Assembly: GCF_011761185.1 (NCBI RefSeq)
Contig: NZ_JAAOYM010000001.1
Coordinates: forward strand, 248,001 to 312,000
DNA length: 64,000 bases
Direction: 5' to 3'
Source: Saccharomonospora amisosensis
GTDB lineage: Bacteria; Actinomycetota; Actinomycetes; Mycobacteriales; Pseudonocardiaceae
Both the position numbers and the translations under genes were made by a program. A model generated the notes under the pieces. That model was not told the origin of the DNA and did no database searches. It was given only the letters and a program-made list of their open reading frames with translations. Below are positions 8,735 through 17,398 of the stretch, piece by piece; position 1 is the first letter of the stretch, and each line of letters begins with the position of its first letter.

Positions 8735-9907
8735 ATGCTGCGATCAAGAACCGACGGAATCGGTATCAGCGGCATCGGAGCGGTCACCGGCTACGGCTGG
8801 GGCCGCGAACTACTGTGGGAGGGACTGCTTTCGGGCAAGCCCGCGGCAACCCTTACCGGTGGGTTCGGATCCGGTGACGCGGACGCGGGCTGGGTCGCGG
8901 CGGTTCCCGACGGCGGTGACCCCGCTGACGGCAGGGGCCGCTTCGCCAGAGCCATGCGGGCCGCTGCCCGGGAGGCGATCGAGGACGCGCGTGAGCGGGG
9001 CTGGGTTCCCGGTGCGCGCGTCGGTTTGGTGCACGCCGTCGTGCTGGGCGAGGTCGACCTGTGGAAGGAGTTCTACCTCGTGGAGGGCGGCCAGTTGCAG
9101 CCGAGGGACTACCTCGCGCTGATGCCGTCCACCCCGACGTCGACCTTCATGCAGGAATACGGCTTCCACGGGCCCGCGATGAACGTGTCGGCCATGTGCG
9201 CGTCGGGCAACGCCGGGATGCTCACGGCGAAGTCCTGGCTGGACGCGGGAATCGTGGACGACGTGGTGCTCGTGGCCACCGACCTTTCGTTGACCCCGGA
9301 GAACGTGCGGCACTTCGTGCGGCTCGGGGTTTCGGTGGTTGACGAGGAGCCGCTGCTCGGCTGCAGGCCGTTCCAGCAGGGCAGCCGGGGCTTCATCATG
9401 GGTGAGGCTTCGGTCGGTTTCGTGCTGTCTCGCCGGTCGAGCGAGCCGTACGCACGGCTGCTCGGCGGCGCGATGTCGCACGACGGGTACCACGTGACCT
9501 CGATCGAGCCCTCGCTTCGGCAGGTGCGGCGCTGCTTCGTCGAGGCGCTGGACAACGCGGGCGTGGCCGCCGCCGAGGTGCGGTACCTCAACGCACACGG
9601 CCCCGGCACGAAACAGTGCGACACTGCCGAGGCCGCGTTGCTGGAGGAACTGTTCCCAGCCGAGGCGGGCGTCTACTCCGTCAAGCCGCTCACCGGGCAC
9701 TGCCAGGGTGCGGCGTCGGCGGTGGAGCTGGCCGTGGCCGCGCTCGGCTACGAGCGCGGCACGATCCCCGCTCCACCGCTGGTGGCGCAGCCGCACCCGC
9801 GGTTGCTGCACGGCCGGTTCCCGGTAGCCGGGGGCCTGACGGTGAAGTCATCGCTCGGGATGGGTGGCCACAACTCCGTGGTCGTGCTCGGACCGGGGCG
9901 GGACTGA
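8735..9907 (+). CDS. Orphan beta-ketoacyl-ACP synthase (FabF/thiolase-like fold)
   Basis: The 390-residue protein has the thiolase-fold catalytic triad of a condensing ketosynthase: Cys155 in MNVSAMCASGNAG, His288 in LNAHGPGTKQCD and His322 in LTGHCQGAAS. It would extend an acyl chain by decarboxylative condensation on an acyl carrier protein. It is somewhat shorter than FabF (about 410) and no ACP, ketoreductase, acyltransferase or chain-length factor lies nearby, so it is either a stand-alone fatty-acid accessory enzyme or a fragment of a dispersed pathway. ATG 8735 has GTGAGG 8 bp upstream. A strong hairpin follows its stop. Confidence 0.85.
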   Translation: MLRSRTDGIGISGIGAVTGYGWGRELLWEGLLSGKPAATLTGGFGSGDADAGWVAAVPDGGDPADGRGRFARAMRAAAREAIEDARERGWVPGARVGLVHAVVLGEVDLWKEFYLVEGGQLQPRDYLALMPSTPTSTFMQEYGFHGPAMNVSAMCASGNAGMLTAKSWLDAGIVDDVVLVATDLSLTPENVRHFVRLGVSVVDEEPLLGCRPFQQGSRGFIMGEASVGFVLSRRSSEPYARLLGGAMSHDGYHVTSIEPSLRQVRRCFVEALDNAGVAAAEVRYLNAHGPGTKQCDTAEAALLEELFPAEAGVYSVKPLTGHCQGAASAVELAVAALGYERGTIPAPPLVAQPHPRLLHGRFPVAGGLTVKSSLGMGGHNSVVVLGPGRD

Positions 9908-9914
9908 GTTGTTC

Positions 9915-9952
9915 GGCGGTGACCGGCGTGCTGCTCGACGCCGGTCACCGCC
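9915..9952. terminator. Bidirectional intrinsic terminator hairpin
   Basis: A perfect 15-bp stem (GGCGGTGACCGGCGT with its complement) around an 8-nt loop fills the 52-bp gap between the convergent ketosynthase and OsmC genes. There is no clear T-tract on either side, which is common in high-GC actinobacteria. Confidence 0.85.
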
Positions 9953-9959
9953 CCAGCCT

Positions 9960-10394
9960 TCACCGTGCGAGCCTGGCGTCCAGGGTGATCGTGGTTCCCG
10001 CGAGCGCGTTGCTCACCGGGCAGGTGTCCTTGGCCTGCTGCGCGAGCCGCGCGAAGGTGTCCTCGTCCACGCCTTCGACCTCGGCGCTCAGCGTGATTGC
10101 GACGGTGTCGATGGACAGCCCTCCGTTGGAGGGGCCGACCGTCACCCGCGCGCTGACGTCGATGGTGTTGGGTGCCAGGCCCTCCTTCTCGAGGGTGCCC
10201 GCGAGGTTCATCGCCAGGCAGGACGACTGCGCGGCGGCGATGAGCTCCTCCGGGCTGGTCGTACCTTCCGGCTCGCCGATCCTGCGGGGGAAGGTCACCT
10301 CGAACCGGGCGGAGCCCGAGGAGTCGAGTGTCACGACGCCCGTGCCCGAGTTCAGCCCGCCTTTCCAGTGTGTTGTCGAGTCGCGGCTGGCCAT
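9960..10394 (-). CDS. OsmC-family peroxiredoxin
   Basis: A 144-residue OsmC/Ohr-fold protein with the two reactive cysteines in SSCLAMNL and DTCPVSNAL, spaced as in thiol-dependent peroxidases of this family, which reduce organic hydroperoxides in the cytoplasm. ATG 10394 is chosen because AAGGAG sits 7 bp upstream; an earlier in-frame ATG at 10469 would run into the tetR gene. Located 64 bp downstream of a TetR-type regulator on the same strand, so the two are probably co-transcribed and may respond to oxidative or electrophile stress. Confidence 0.9.
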   Translation of the reverse strand: MASRDSTTHWKGGLNSGTGVVTLDSSGSARFEVTFPRRIGEPEGTTSPEELIAAAQSSCLAMNLAGTLEKEGLAPNTIDVSARVTVGPSNGGLSIDTVAITLSAEVEGVDEDTFARLAQQAKDTCPVSNALAGTTITLDARLAR

Positions 10395-10458
10395 GGTCAA
10401 CTCCTTCGGCTGGGATGCTGGCCGCTCGATGCTCTCGCCGATGGGTCTGGGTCGCCAG

Positions 10459-11184
10459 TCAGGTGGCACCGTCGGGCGGCGCCGTGTCGCCGGTCAGCCC
10501 GACGAAGTCGGCCATCCGCTCGACGGCTTCGGCGAAGAAGGCGTCGGCGGGCTCGAAGCTGCCGACGAACTGCCCGTTCAGTTCGAACCCGACCATCCCG
10601 AACAGCTGGGTCCACGCGATGAGTCCTCTTTCAAGCAGCGGTTCGGGAACCTCGATGGCCAGTTCCGAAACCACGGTGGCCAACTGTTCGGCCAGCTCGC
10701 CATCCGGCTGGGGCGCCGAGTCCGGCTCGCGCACCGCGCCCTGCTGCCACGCCTCCCGCAGGGTTGAGACCAAGACGATCGGCACCCTGCCCGCCGGGGC
10801 GATGGTGTCCTGCGGGGCTCGGTATCCAGGTATGGGAGAGCCGTAGATCAGCGAGTACTCGTGCGGGTTGGCGCGTGCCCACGCGCGTACCGCATGGCAG
10901 CTCGCCGTCCAGCGGCTTCGGGGGGACGGCTGTGCGCTCGCCGCGCGTTCGGTGGCCTCGCCGAGGCAGTTGTAGGCATCCACGATCAACGTTGTGATCA
11001 ACTCGTCCCGGCTGGAGAAGTAGCGGTACAGCGCTGAGGACACCATGCCGAGTTCGCGGGCCACCGCCCGCAGCGACAGTCCCTGAGCGCCGACCTCGCC
11101 CAGTTGCCTCCTTGCTTCGGCCTTGATGGCGACGGTCAACTCAGCCCGTGCCCGCTCTCTCGCCGTGCGATGGACGCTTCTCAT
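10459..11184 (-). CDS. TetR-family transcriptional regulator
   Basis: The 241-residue protein has an N-terminal TetR helix-turn-helix (ARRQLGEVGAQGLSLRAVAR through MVSSALYRYFSSRDEL, about residues 24-62) and a C-terminal ligand domain of the TetR_C_13/WHG type containing 'ANPHEYSLIYGSPIPGY'. ATG 11184 matches the usual TetR N-terminus; the frame stays open far upstream but into the divergent promoter. It is divergent from a deazaflavin-type nitroreductase gene and upstream of osmC. Nested inverted repeats in the shared promoter are the likely operator, giving autoregulation and control of both sides. Confidence 0.9.
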   Translation of the reverse strand: MRSVHRTARERARAELTVAIKAEARRQLGEVGAQGLSLRAVARELGMVSSALYRYFSSRDELITTLIVDAYNCLGEATERAASAQPSPRSRWTASCHAVRAWARANPHEYSLIYGSPIPGYRAPQDTIAPAGRVPIVLVSTLREAWQQGAVREPDSAPQPDGELAEQLATVVSELAIEVPEPLLERGLIAWTQLFGMVGFELNGQFVGSFEPADAFFAEAVERMADFVGLTGDTAPPDGAT

Positions 11185-11263
11185 CCCCGCAGTCTGCCAG
11201 GAGCGAGAGCGGTGCACAAAATAGAGAGCACTGTTCTTGACAGCGCGCGACCTTGGGTGTTCA

Positions 11264-11290
11264 CTGCTCTTAGTTGAGAGCAGCGCTCTC
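11264..11290. promoter_or_regulatory. Probable TetR operator: overlapping inverted repeats
   Basis: CTGCTCT (11264-11270) and AGAGCAG (11277-11283) form an inverted repeat with a 6-bp spacer; GAGAGC (11276-11281) and GCTCTC (11285-11290) form a second one overlapping it. A further AGAGCA half-site is at 11225-11230. All lie between the tetR start and the ATG of the divergent nitroreductase, the typical place for a TetR operator. Confidence 0.65.
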
Positions 11291-11310
11291 GCAGTGATCC
11301 GGAGGGGCCG

Positions 11311-11763
11311 ATGACAACACAGCCGCGTTACCTCAAACCGTCGAAGGCGGGAAACGTCTTCCACAGCTTGGTCAGCTGGCTCACCAGGCACGGCGTGAGC
11401 CTGTGGGGCAGCAGGGTGCTGTACGTGCGTGGTCGCAACAGCGGCGAATGGCGCACCAACCCGGTCAACCTGCTCGAACACGGGGGCGAGCGCTACCTCG
11501 TCGCTCCGCGAGGACACACGCAGTGGGTCCGCAACCTACGTGTGGCAGGGCAAGGCAGGCTGCGGCTGGGCAACCGCTACGAGGACTTCACCGCGGTGGA
11601 ACTCTCCGACGAGGAAAAGCTCCCGGTGCTGCGCGCCTACCTGAGGAAATGGGCATGGGAGGTCGGCGCGTTCTTCGGCAACCTCAAGGCCGACTCGCCG
11701 GAGCGGGAACTGCGCGCCGCCGCGCCGGGATTTCCCGCCTTCCGGATCGTCACCGGCGACTGA
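11311..11763 (+). CDS. Nitroreductase-family, deazaflavin (F420)-dependent oxidoreductase
   Basis: A 150-residue protein of the Ddn/DUF385 split-beta-barrel family. Recognisable segments are 'LYVRGRNSGEWRTNPVNLL' (residues 39-57, the phosphate/F420-binding strand-turn) and 'YLVAPRGHTQWVRNLR' (about 62-77). Members reduce quinones, nitroaromatics or unsaturated lactones with F420H2. GGAGGGG is 5 bp before ATG 11311. It is divergent from and probably repressed by the adjacent TetR protein. The natural substrate is unknown. Confidence 0.88.
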   Translation: MTTQPRYLKPSKAGNVFHSLVSWLTRHGVSLWGSRVLYVRGRNSGEWRTNPVNLLEHGGERYLVAPRGHTQWVRNLRVAGQGRLRLGNRYEDFTAVELSDEEKLPVLRAYLRKWAWEVGAFFGNLKADSPERELRAAAPGFPAFRIVTGD

Positions 11764-11766
11764 ACT

Positions 11767-11820
11767 CCCACCGCCCGAGGCCGCCCCGGTCCAGGGGGTG
11801 CGGGGCGACCTCGGGTGGGG
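11767..11820. terminator. Bidirectional terminator hairpin
   Basis: The arm CCGAGGCCGCCCCG pairs with CGGGGCGACCTCGG (one mismatch), extended by a flanking CCCACC/GGGTGGGG pairing, in the 70-bp gap between two convergent genes (nitroreductase and fdsD). Confidence 0.8.
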
Positions 11821-11833
11821 TGGGTCATTCCGG

Positions 11834-12046
11834 CTATTCCAGGAGCCGAACCGCGGCCAGCGCCAGCGGATCGAGCGCGTCGGGATCGTTCTCGGCGAGC
11901 TTGCGCAACTCAGCCTTCATCCTGGGGTCCCAGAACATGCGGATGTGGTTGGCGATGGCCGCCGCCGCCTGTTCGGCGGGCTGGTGCCGAAACTGCGCCG
12001 CGATGTCGGCGGCCATCCTCGCCTGTGGTGATGTCGTGGTCTCCAT
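11834..12046 (-). CDS. fdsD: Formate dehydrogenase delta subunit FdsD
   Basis: This 70-residue protein contains the FdsD signature 'MAADIAAQFRHQP' and 'AIANHIRMFWDPRMKAEL', residues 11-50. FdsD is a small accessory/assembly subunit of soluble NAD-dependent formate dehydrogenases. Its ATG overlaps the fdsA stop by one base (TGATG), so it is translationally coupled. In many Fds operons fdsC (an FdhD-type sulfurtransferase) sits between fdsA and fdsD; here it is absent. Confidence 0.92.
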   Translation of the reverse strand: METTTSPQARMAADIAAQFRHQPAEQAAAAIANHIRMFWDPRMKAELRKLAENDPDALDPLALAAVRLLE

Positions 12047-14856
12047 CAGTCCACCAGTGCCGGTTCCTCGTTGTGGGCCGCGTCGTGGCCCGCTGCCGCG
12101 TTCTTCAGCCCCACCTGCACGGCCGTGACCTTGTACTCGGGGCAGTTCGTCGCCCAGTCGGAGTTCTCGGTGGTCACGACGTTCGCCCCGGTGACCGGGT
12201 GGTGGAAGGTCGTGTAGACCACTCCGACCGGCATTCGGTCGGAGATCCTGGCCCGCAGCGTGGTGGTGCCGACGCGGCTGGACAGTGTCACCACGTCGCC
12301 GTCGTTGACGCCGCGTACCTCGGCATCGTGTGGGTGGATCTCGAGCACGTCCTCGCCGTGCCATGCCACGTTCGCGGTGCGCCGGGTCTGCGCGCCGACG
12401 TTGTACTGCGTGAGGATGCGGCCGGTGGTGAGGATGAGCGGGTACTTGCGGTTGCTGCGCTCCCGTGTCGGCACGAAGGGCGTCTGCATGAACCTGCCCT
12501 TACCGCGCACGAACTCGTCCACGTGCATCACCGGCGTGCCCTCGGGTGCGGCGTCGTTGCACGGCCACTGCACGCTGCCGAGCTTGTCCAGCTTGGCGAA
12601 GGACACCCCCGCGAACGTCGGAGTAACCGAGGCGATCTCGTCCATGATCTCGCTCGCGCTGTTGTAGTGCATGTCGTAGCCCATCGCCTTGGCGATCTCG
12701 CAGGCGACCTGCCACTCGTCCATACCGATCTTGGAAGGCATCACCGGCCGCACGCGGTTGATGCGCCGCTCGGCATTGGTGAACGTGCCGTCCTTTTCGA
12801 GGAACGACGTGCCCGGAAGGAACACGTGCGCGAACTTCGCCGTCTCGTTGAGGAACAGGTCCTGCACCACCACCAGTTCCATCGCCGAGAGCGCGGCGTG
12901 CACATGGTTGATGTTCGGGTCCGACTGGGCGATGTCCTCGCCCTGCACGAACAACCCCCGGAAGGTGCCGTCGATCGCCGCGTCGAACATGTTGGGGATA
13001 CGAAGGCCTGGCTCCGGCAGCAGCTGCCGGTCCCACAGCTTTTCGAACACCTCGCGCACGGCGTCGTCGGACACGTGCCGGTAGCCGGAAAGTTCGTGTG
13101 GGAAGGAGCCCATGTCGCAGGAGCCCTGCACGTTGTTCTGGCCGCGCAGCGGGTTGACGCCCACACCCTCGCGCCCGATCTGGCCGCAGGCCATGGCGAG
13201 GTTCGCCATGCCCATCACCATCGTGGAGCCCTGGCTGTGCTCGGTGACGCCGAGACCGTAGTAGATCGCCGCGTTGCCACCGCCCGCGTAGAGCCGCGCG
13301 GCGGCGCGAACCTCGGCCGCGGGCACACCGGTGATCTCCTCGACCGCCTCCGGGCTGTTCTCCGGCCTCGCGATGAACTCGGCCCAGGAGTCGAAGTCCT
13401 CGCAACGGGAATCGACGAACTCACGGTCGAGAAGACCCTCGGTGACCACGACGTGCGCCATCGCGTTCACGACGGCCACGTTGGTGCCAGGAGCCAACTG
13501 CAGGTGGTGGGTCGCCTCGATGTAAGGCGAGCGCACCAGGTCGATCCGGCGCGGGTCAACCACGATCAGCTTGGCGCCCTCCCGCAGCCTGCGCTTCATG
13601 CGCGAGGCGAACACCGGGTGCGCGTCGGTGGGGTTGGCGCCGATCACCATGATGACGTCGGACTTGGCGACCGAGCGGAAGTCCTGGGTGCCAGCGGAGG
13701 TGCCGAACGTCTGCTTCAGTCCGTAGCCGGTGGGCGAGTGGCAAACCCTGGCGCAGGTGTCGACGTTGTTGTTACCGAACGCCGCGCGCACCAGCTTCTG
13801 CACCACGTAGACCTCTTCGTTGGTGCACCGCGACGACGTGATGCCGCCGATCGCCCCAGCTCCGTGGCGAGCCTGGATGTCGCGGAACCTCTCGGCGACA
13901 TAGCCGATCGCGGTCTCCCAGTCCACCTCGCGCCACTCGTCGGTGATCCGCTCCCTGATCATCGGCTTCAGCTTGCGGTCGGGGTGGGTGGCGTAGCCGA
14001 ACGCGAACCTGCCCTTGACGCAGGAGTGGCCCTCGTTGGCGCCGCCGTCCTTGTGCGGCACCATGCGAACCAACTCGTCGCCACGCAGTTCCGCCTTGAA
14101 CGAGCAGCCGACCCCGCAGTAGGCGCAGGTGGTCAACACGGTTCGCGTCGGCATGCCCAGGTCCACGACGGAGCGCTCCTGCAGCGTCGCGGTAGGGCAC
14201 GCCTGCACGCAGGCTCCACACGAGACGCACTCGGAGTCCATGAACAGCTCGTTCGCCCCCGGTGAGACCTTGGAGTCGAACCCGCGGCCTTCGATCGTCA
14301 GCGCGAACGTGCCCTGCACCTCGCCACAGGCCCGCACACAGCGGGAGCAGACGATGCACTTGGCGGGGTCGAAGTCGAAGTAGGGGTTGCTGGTGTCCTT
14401 CTCGGCGTCGAGGTGGTTCTCGCCCTCGTAGCCGTAGCGCACCTGCCGAAGACCGACGACCCCCGACATGTCCTGCAGCTCGCAGTCACCGTTGGCCGCG
14501 CACGTCAGGCAGTCCAGCGGGTGATCGGAGATGTAGAGCTCCATCACGCCCTGCCGCAGCTTCTCGAGCCGTGGCGTCTGGGTGCGGACCCGCATGCCTT
14601 CTGCGACCGGTGTGGTGCACGAGGCTGGCGTGCCCTTGCGGCCGTCGATCTCGACCAGGCACAGCCTGCACGAGCCGAAAGCTTCGAGGCTGTCGGTAGC
14701 GCACAGCTTCGGGATGTCGGTCCCGCTCTCCGCCGCCGCGCGCATGATGGACGTGCCCTCGGGCACGGTCACGGGTACGCCGTCGATCTCGACGGTCACC
14801 GTCGCCGGGCCCGGCTTGGCCGGCGTTCCGAAGTCGTGCTCCTTCAGCAAACCCAT
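12046..14856 (-). CDS. fdsA: NAD-dependent formate dehydrogenase, molybdenum catalytic (alpha) subunit
   Basis: The 936-residue protein has an N-terminal [2Fe-2S] plant-type ferredoxin/NuoG-like module (FGSCRLCLVEI near residue 45; CLTCAANGDCELQ near 105), two [4Fe-4S] ferredoxin motifs (CIVCSRCVRAC near 168; CVSCGACVQACP near 212), a CAYCGVGCSF cluster near 247 and the molybdopterin-binding body. The active-site segment ARVCHSPT near 370 has cysteine, not selenocysteine, as metal ligand. It oxidises formate to CO2 and passes electrons to the FdsBG diaphorase. AAGGAGG precedes ATG 14856; the gene starts 3 bp after fdsB. Confidence 0.95.
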   Translation of the reverse strand: MGLLKEHDFGTPAKPGPATVTVEIDGVPVTVPEGTSIMRAAAESGTDIPKLCATDSLEAFGSCRLCLVEIDGRKGTPASCTTPVAEGMRVRTQTPRLEKLRQGVMELYISDHPLDCLTCAANGDCELQDMSGVVGLRQVRYGYEGENHLDAEKDTSNPYFDFDPAKCIVCSRCVRACGEVQGTFALTIEGRGFDSKVSPGANELFMDSECVSCGACVQACPTATLQERSVVDLGMPTRTVLTTCAYCGVGCSFKAELRGDELVRMVPHKDGGANEGHSCVKGRFAFGYATHPDRKLKPMIRERITDEWREVDWETAIGYVAERFRDIQARHGAGAIGGITSSRCTNEEVYVVQKLVRAAFGNNNVDTCARVCHSPTGYGLKQTFGTSAGTQDFRSVAKSDVIMVIGANPTDAHPVFASRMKRRLREGAKLIVVDPRRIDLVRSPYIEATHHLQLAPGTNVAVVNAMAHVVVTEGLLDREFVDSRCEDFDSWAEFIARPENSPEAVEEITGVPAAEVRAAARLYAGGGNAAIYYGLGVTEHSQGSTMVMGMANLAMACGQIGREGVGVNPLRGQNNVQGSCDMGSFPHELSGYRHVSDDAVREVFEKLWDRQLLPEPGLRIPNMFDAAIDGTFRGLFVQGEDIAQSDPNINHVHAALSAMELVVVQDLFLNETAKFAHVFLPGTSFLEKDGTFTNAERRINRVRPVMPSKIGMDEWQVACEIAKAMGYDMHYNSASEIMDEIASVTPTFAGVSFAKLDKLGSVQWPCNDAAPEGTPVMHVDEFVRGKGRFMQTPFVPTRERSNRKYPLILTTGRILTQYNVGAQTRRTANVAWHGEDVLEIHPHDAEVRGVNDGDVVTLSSRVGTTTLRARISDRMPVGVVYTTFHHPVTGANVVTTENSDWATNCPEYKVTAVQVGLKNAAAGHDAAHNEEPALVD

Positions 14857-14859
14857 GGG

Positions 14860-16410
14860 TTATTTCGCCTCCTTGTGGTTGGCGGCGTTCGACACGAAGT
14901 CGTCGGGGAAGTGCGTCAGCGCACTGCGCACCGGGTTGGGTGTCAGCCCGCCCATCGCGCACAGCGACCCGTCGGTCATCAGCTCGCAGAGATCATTGAG
15001 CAGGGCCAGGTTGCCATCGGTGTCCTCACCGCCGGTGATCTTGTCGATCACCTCGACGCCCCGTACCGCGCCCACCCGGCACGGGGTGCACTTGCCGCAG
15101 GACTCCTCCGCGCAGAACTCCATCGCGAACCGCGCCATGGCCGCCATGTCGACGGCGTCGTCGAACACCACGATGCCGCCGTGCCCCAGCATCGCGTCGG
15201 CGGCGGCGAACGCCTCGTAGTCCATGGGCAGGTGGAACTGCGATGTGGGCACATACGATCCGAGCGGCCCGCCGACCTGCACCGCGCGCACCGGCCTTCC
15301 CGACCGGGTGCCGCCGCCGTAACCGTTGACCAGCTCGTCGAGGGTGATCCCGAAGGCGGTCTCGAACACCCCGCCTCGCGCGATGTTGCCCGCCAGCTGG
15401 AAGACCTGGGTGCCGCGCGAGCGATCCACGCCGAGCTCGGCGTAGGACTTCCCGCCGTCGGAGAGAATCGACGGCACGCTGGCGAGGGTGAGGACGTTGT
15501 TCACGATAGTCGGCTTGCCGAACAGCCCCGTGATCGCCGGAATCGGCGGCTTGGAACGCACCATGCCGCGCTTACCCTCCAGGCTCTCCAGCATGGAGGT
15601 CTCTTCTCCGCAGATGTAGGCGCCCGCCCCGACCCGCACGAACAGGTCGAAGTGCAGTCCGGAGCCGAGGATGTTCTCGCCGAGCCAGCCGTGCGCGTAC
15701 GCGATGTCGATGGCCCTGCGCATCGTGGCGACAGCGTCGGGGTATTCCGACCGGATGTAGATGTAGCCCTCGGCGGCCCCGACGGCGTGCGCGGCGATGG
15801 TCATGCCCTCGATGAGGCAGAACGGATCGCCTTCCATCAGCATCCGGTCGGCGAAGGTGCCCGAGTCACCCTCGTCGGCGTTGCAGCACACGAACTTCAG
15901 CTCGCCGGGGGTCTCGAGCACCGTCTTCCACTTGATGCCCGCGGGAAAGCCCGCCCCGCCCCTGCCACGCAGGCCCGACTCGGTGACCTCGGCGACGACG
16001 TCGGCCGGGTCGAGTTCGAGCGCCCTGCGAAGTCCTGCCAGCCCGCCGAATCGCTCGTAGTCAGAGGCGGACAGCGGATCTGTGATCCCGACCCTGGCGA
16101 AGCACAGCCGCTGCTGATCACGCATCCAGGGCAGGTCCGCGACGAGGCCGTGGCACAACTCGTGGTCGGCGCCCCGCAACATCCCGGCGGCGAGCAGTTC
16201 GGGCACGGCCTCGGCGGAGACCGGCCCGTAACCGACCCGGCCCCGTTCGGTCTCGACCTCCACGAACGGCTCCAGCCACAGCATCCCGCGCGAACCGTTG
16301 CGCACCAGGCGGATCTCCTCGCCCGCCTCGCGGGACAACGCGGCCGCGACCTCGTTCGCGCCCACCGAAGCGGCGGCCGAGTCACGAGGCACATAGACTG
16401 TCGTCGTCAC
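14860..16410 (-). CDS. fdsB: Formate dehydrogenase beta subunit, NuoF-like NADH-binding flavoprotein
   Basis: A 516-residue subunit with a thioredoxin-like N-terminal part (about residues 1-110) followed by a NuoF module: the FMN/NADH-binding glycine-rich GRGGAGFPAGIKW near residue 155, CGEETSMLESLEGKRG near 255, and the [4Fe-4S] motif ESCGKCTPCR near 430. It transfers electrons from the alpha subunit to NAD+. GTG 16410 overlaps the fdsG stop by 4 bp (GTGA) and gives the expected N-terminus; the frame is open upstream only inside fdsG. Confidence 0.95.
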   Translation of the reverse strand: MTTTVYVPRDSAAASVGANEVAAALSREAGEEIRLVRNGSRGMLWLEPFVEVETERGRVGYGPVSAEAVPELLAAGMLRGADHELCHGLVADLPWMRDQQRLCFARVGITDPLSASDYERFGGLAGLRRALELDPADVVAEVTESGLRGRGGAGFPAGIKWKTVLETPGELKFVCCNADEGDSGTFADRMLMEGDPFCLIEGMTIAAHAVGAAEGYIYIRSEYPDAVATMRRAIDIAYAHGWLGENILGSGLHFDLFVRVGAGAYICGEETSMLESLEGKRGMVRSKPPIPAITGLFGKPTIVNNVLTLASVPSILSDGGKSYAELGVDRSRGTQVFQLAGNIARGGVFETAFGITLDELVNGYGGGTRSGRPVRAVQVGGPLGSYVPTSQFHLPMDYEAFAAADAMLGHGGIVVFDDAVDMAAMARFAMEFCAEESCGKCTPCRVGAVRGVEVIDKITGGEDTDGNLALLNDLCELMTDGSLCAMGGLTPNPVRSALTHFPDDFVSNAANHKEAK

Positions 16411-16889
16411 TGCTGCGCTCCGTTCGCCAGAATCTCCACGAGCCTGCTGCGGTCGACGCGGCCGTACATCCTGCCGTTGACCTGTGCCGCCGGTCCCAGC
16501 GCGCAGTTGCCGAGGCAGAACACCTGCTCCAGCGTCACCGAACCGTCCGATGTGGTCTGGCCGACCTTGACGCCGAACACCTGCTCGGCATCGGCGACCA
16601 GCTTCTCCGCGCCTACCGACTGACACGCCTCCGCCCGGCACAGCCGCACCGTCGCCGCGCCCGCAGGTTCGGACCTGAAGTCGGAATAGAAAGTGATCAC
16701 ACCGTGCACGTCCGCGCGGGACATGTTCAGTTCGGCGGCAAGTATCGGCACTACCTCGGAATCGATGTAACCGAACTCGGCCTGGATGCCGTGCAGGATG
16801 GGCAGCAGGGCACCCCGATCGCCGCTGTGCGCCTCCACGACGGCGCGCACTCGCTCCGCGACCGAGGCGCCGGCGCTGTCGACCGCCAT
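16407..16889 (-). CDS. fdsG: Formate dehydrogenase gamma subunit, NuoE-like [2Fe-2S] protein
   Basis: The 160-residue product is a thioredoxin-like [2Fe-2S] protein with the four cluster cysteines in CRAEACQ (residues about 83-89) and CLGNCALGP (about 125-133), as in NuoE. It works with FdsB as the NADH-forming half of the enzyme. ATG 16889 is preceded by GAGGAGG at good spacing. First gene of the fdsGBAD operon, immediately downstream of a palindromic operator. Confidence 0.94.
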   Translation of the reverse strand: MAVDSAGASVAERVRAVVEAHSGDRGALLPILHGIQAEFGYIDSEVVPILAAELNMSRADVHGVITFYSDFRSEPAGAATVRLCRAEACQSVGAEKLVADAEQVFGVKVGQTTSDGSVTLEQVFCLGNCALGPAAQVNGRMYGRVDRSRLVEILANGAQQ

Positions 16890-16902
16890 ACCGCCTCCTC
16901 GT

Positions 16903-16917
16903 TGTATACGGTATACA
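16903..16917. promoter_or_regulatory. Palindromic operator in front of the formate dehydrogenase operon
   Basis: TGTATAC-G-GTATACA is a perfect 15-bp palindrome only 14 bp from the fdsG start, in the 5' leader. GntR-family (FadR-type) regulators commonly bind such short TNGTATAC-like palindromes, but no regulator gene lies in the window next to it. Binding here would block initiation or early elongation. Confidence 0.7.
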
Positions 16918-17029
16918 TCAGCTATGTTACCCGCACGGTGAAACGGGCACAACAAGCGTACGGTCCGGTGAAGCCTTTGCCGAGGCAGTTGTCACCCAGT
17001 GAAAAAAGCGATCCCGAACCGCGTGGGGC

Positions 17030-17326
17030 TCAGCGGCGGAACCAGCGCCGAGGTGGCGTGGCCGTCTCCAGTAGGTGCGGCGCGTGCTCGCGCACCGCCT
17101 CGGTTACCTCGCTCATGCTGGGATTCACCAACGCCACCGGACCGACGAACACCGTGGGCACGGTCTCGTTGCCGCCCGCGGCAGCGCGTACCCGCGCCGC
17201 CCCTTTCGGGTCGCTCCAGATGTCGACCTCTCGCACCGCCAGTCCGCTCTTGCGCAGTCGCCTGCGCAGGCTCGCGCAGAACGGGCAACCAGGGCGCCAG
17301 TAGAACTCGATTGCTTCGACCGCCAC
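17030..17326 (-). CDS. Mycoredoxin/glutaredoxin-like protein
   Basis: A 98-residue thioredoxin-fold protein whose N-terminus is VAVEAIEFYWRPGCPFC, with the redox motif CPFC at residues 14-17, and the cis-proline region 'NETVPTVFVGP' near residue 53. Mycoredoxins reduce mycothiol mixed disulfides. The start is GTG 17326, with AGGAGG four bases upstream; the frame is open much further but that would cross the divergent neighbour. It ends in an arginine-rich tail PPRRWFRR. Confidence 0.85.
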   Translation of the reverse strand: MAVEAIEFYWRPGCPFCASLRRRLRKSGLAVREVDIWSDPKGAARVRAAAGGNETVPTVFVGPVALVNPSMSEVTEAVREHAPHLLETATPPRRWFRR

Positions 17327-17398
17327 ATCTCCTCCTACCAGCACCGTAGCCGTAGCCGGTGGCTGGCCGAGCCGGCACCCTTGCGAGACGCTGGTCGA

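Noticed and set aside
13740-13750. Selenocysteine in the formate dehydrogenase active site
   Set aside because: The codon at the expected position is a normal cysteine (ARVCHSPT), and no in-frame TGA or SECIS-like context was seen.
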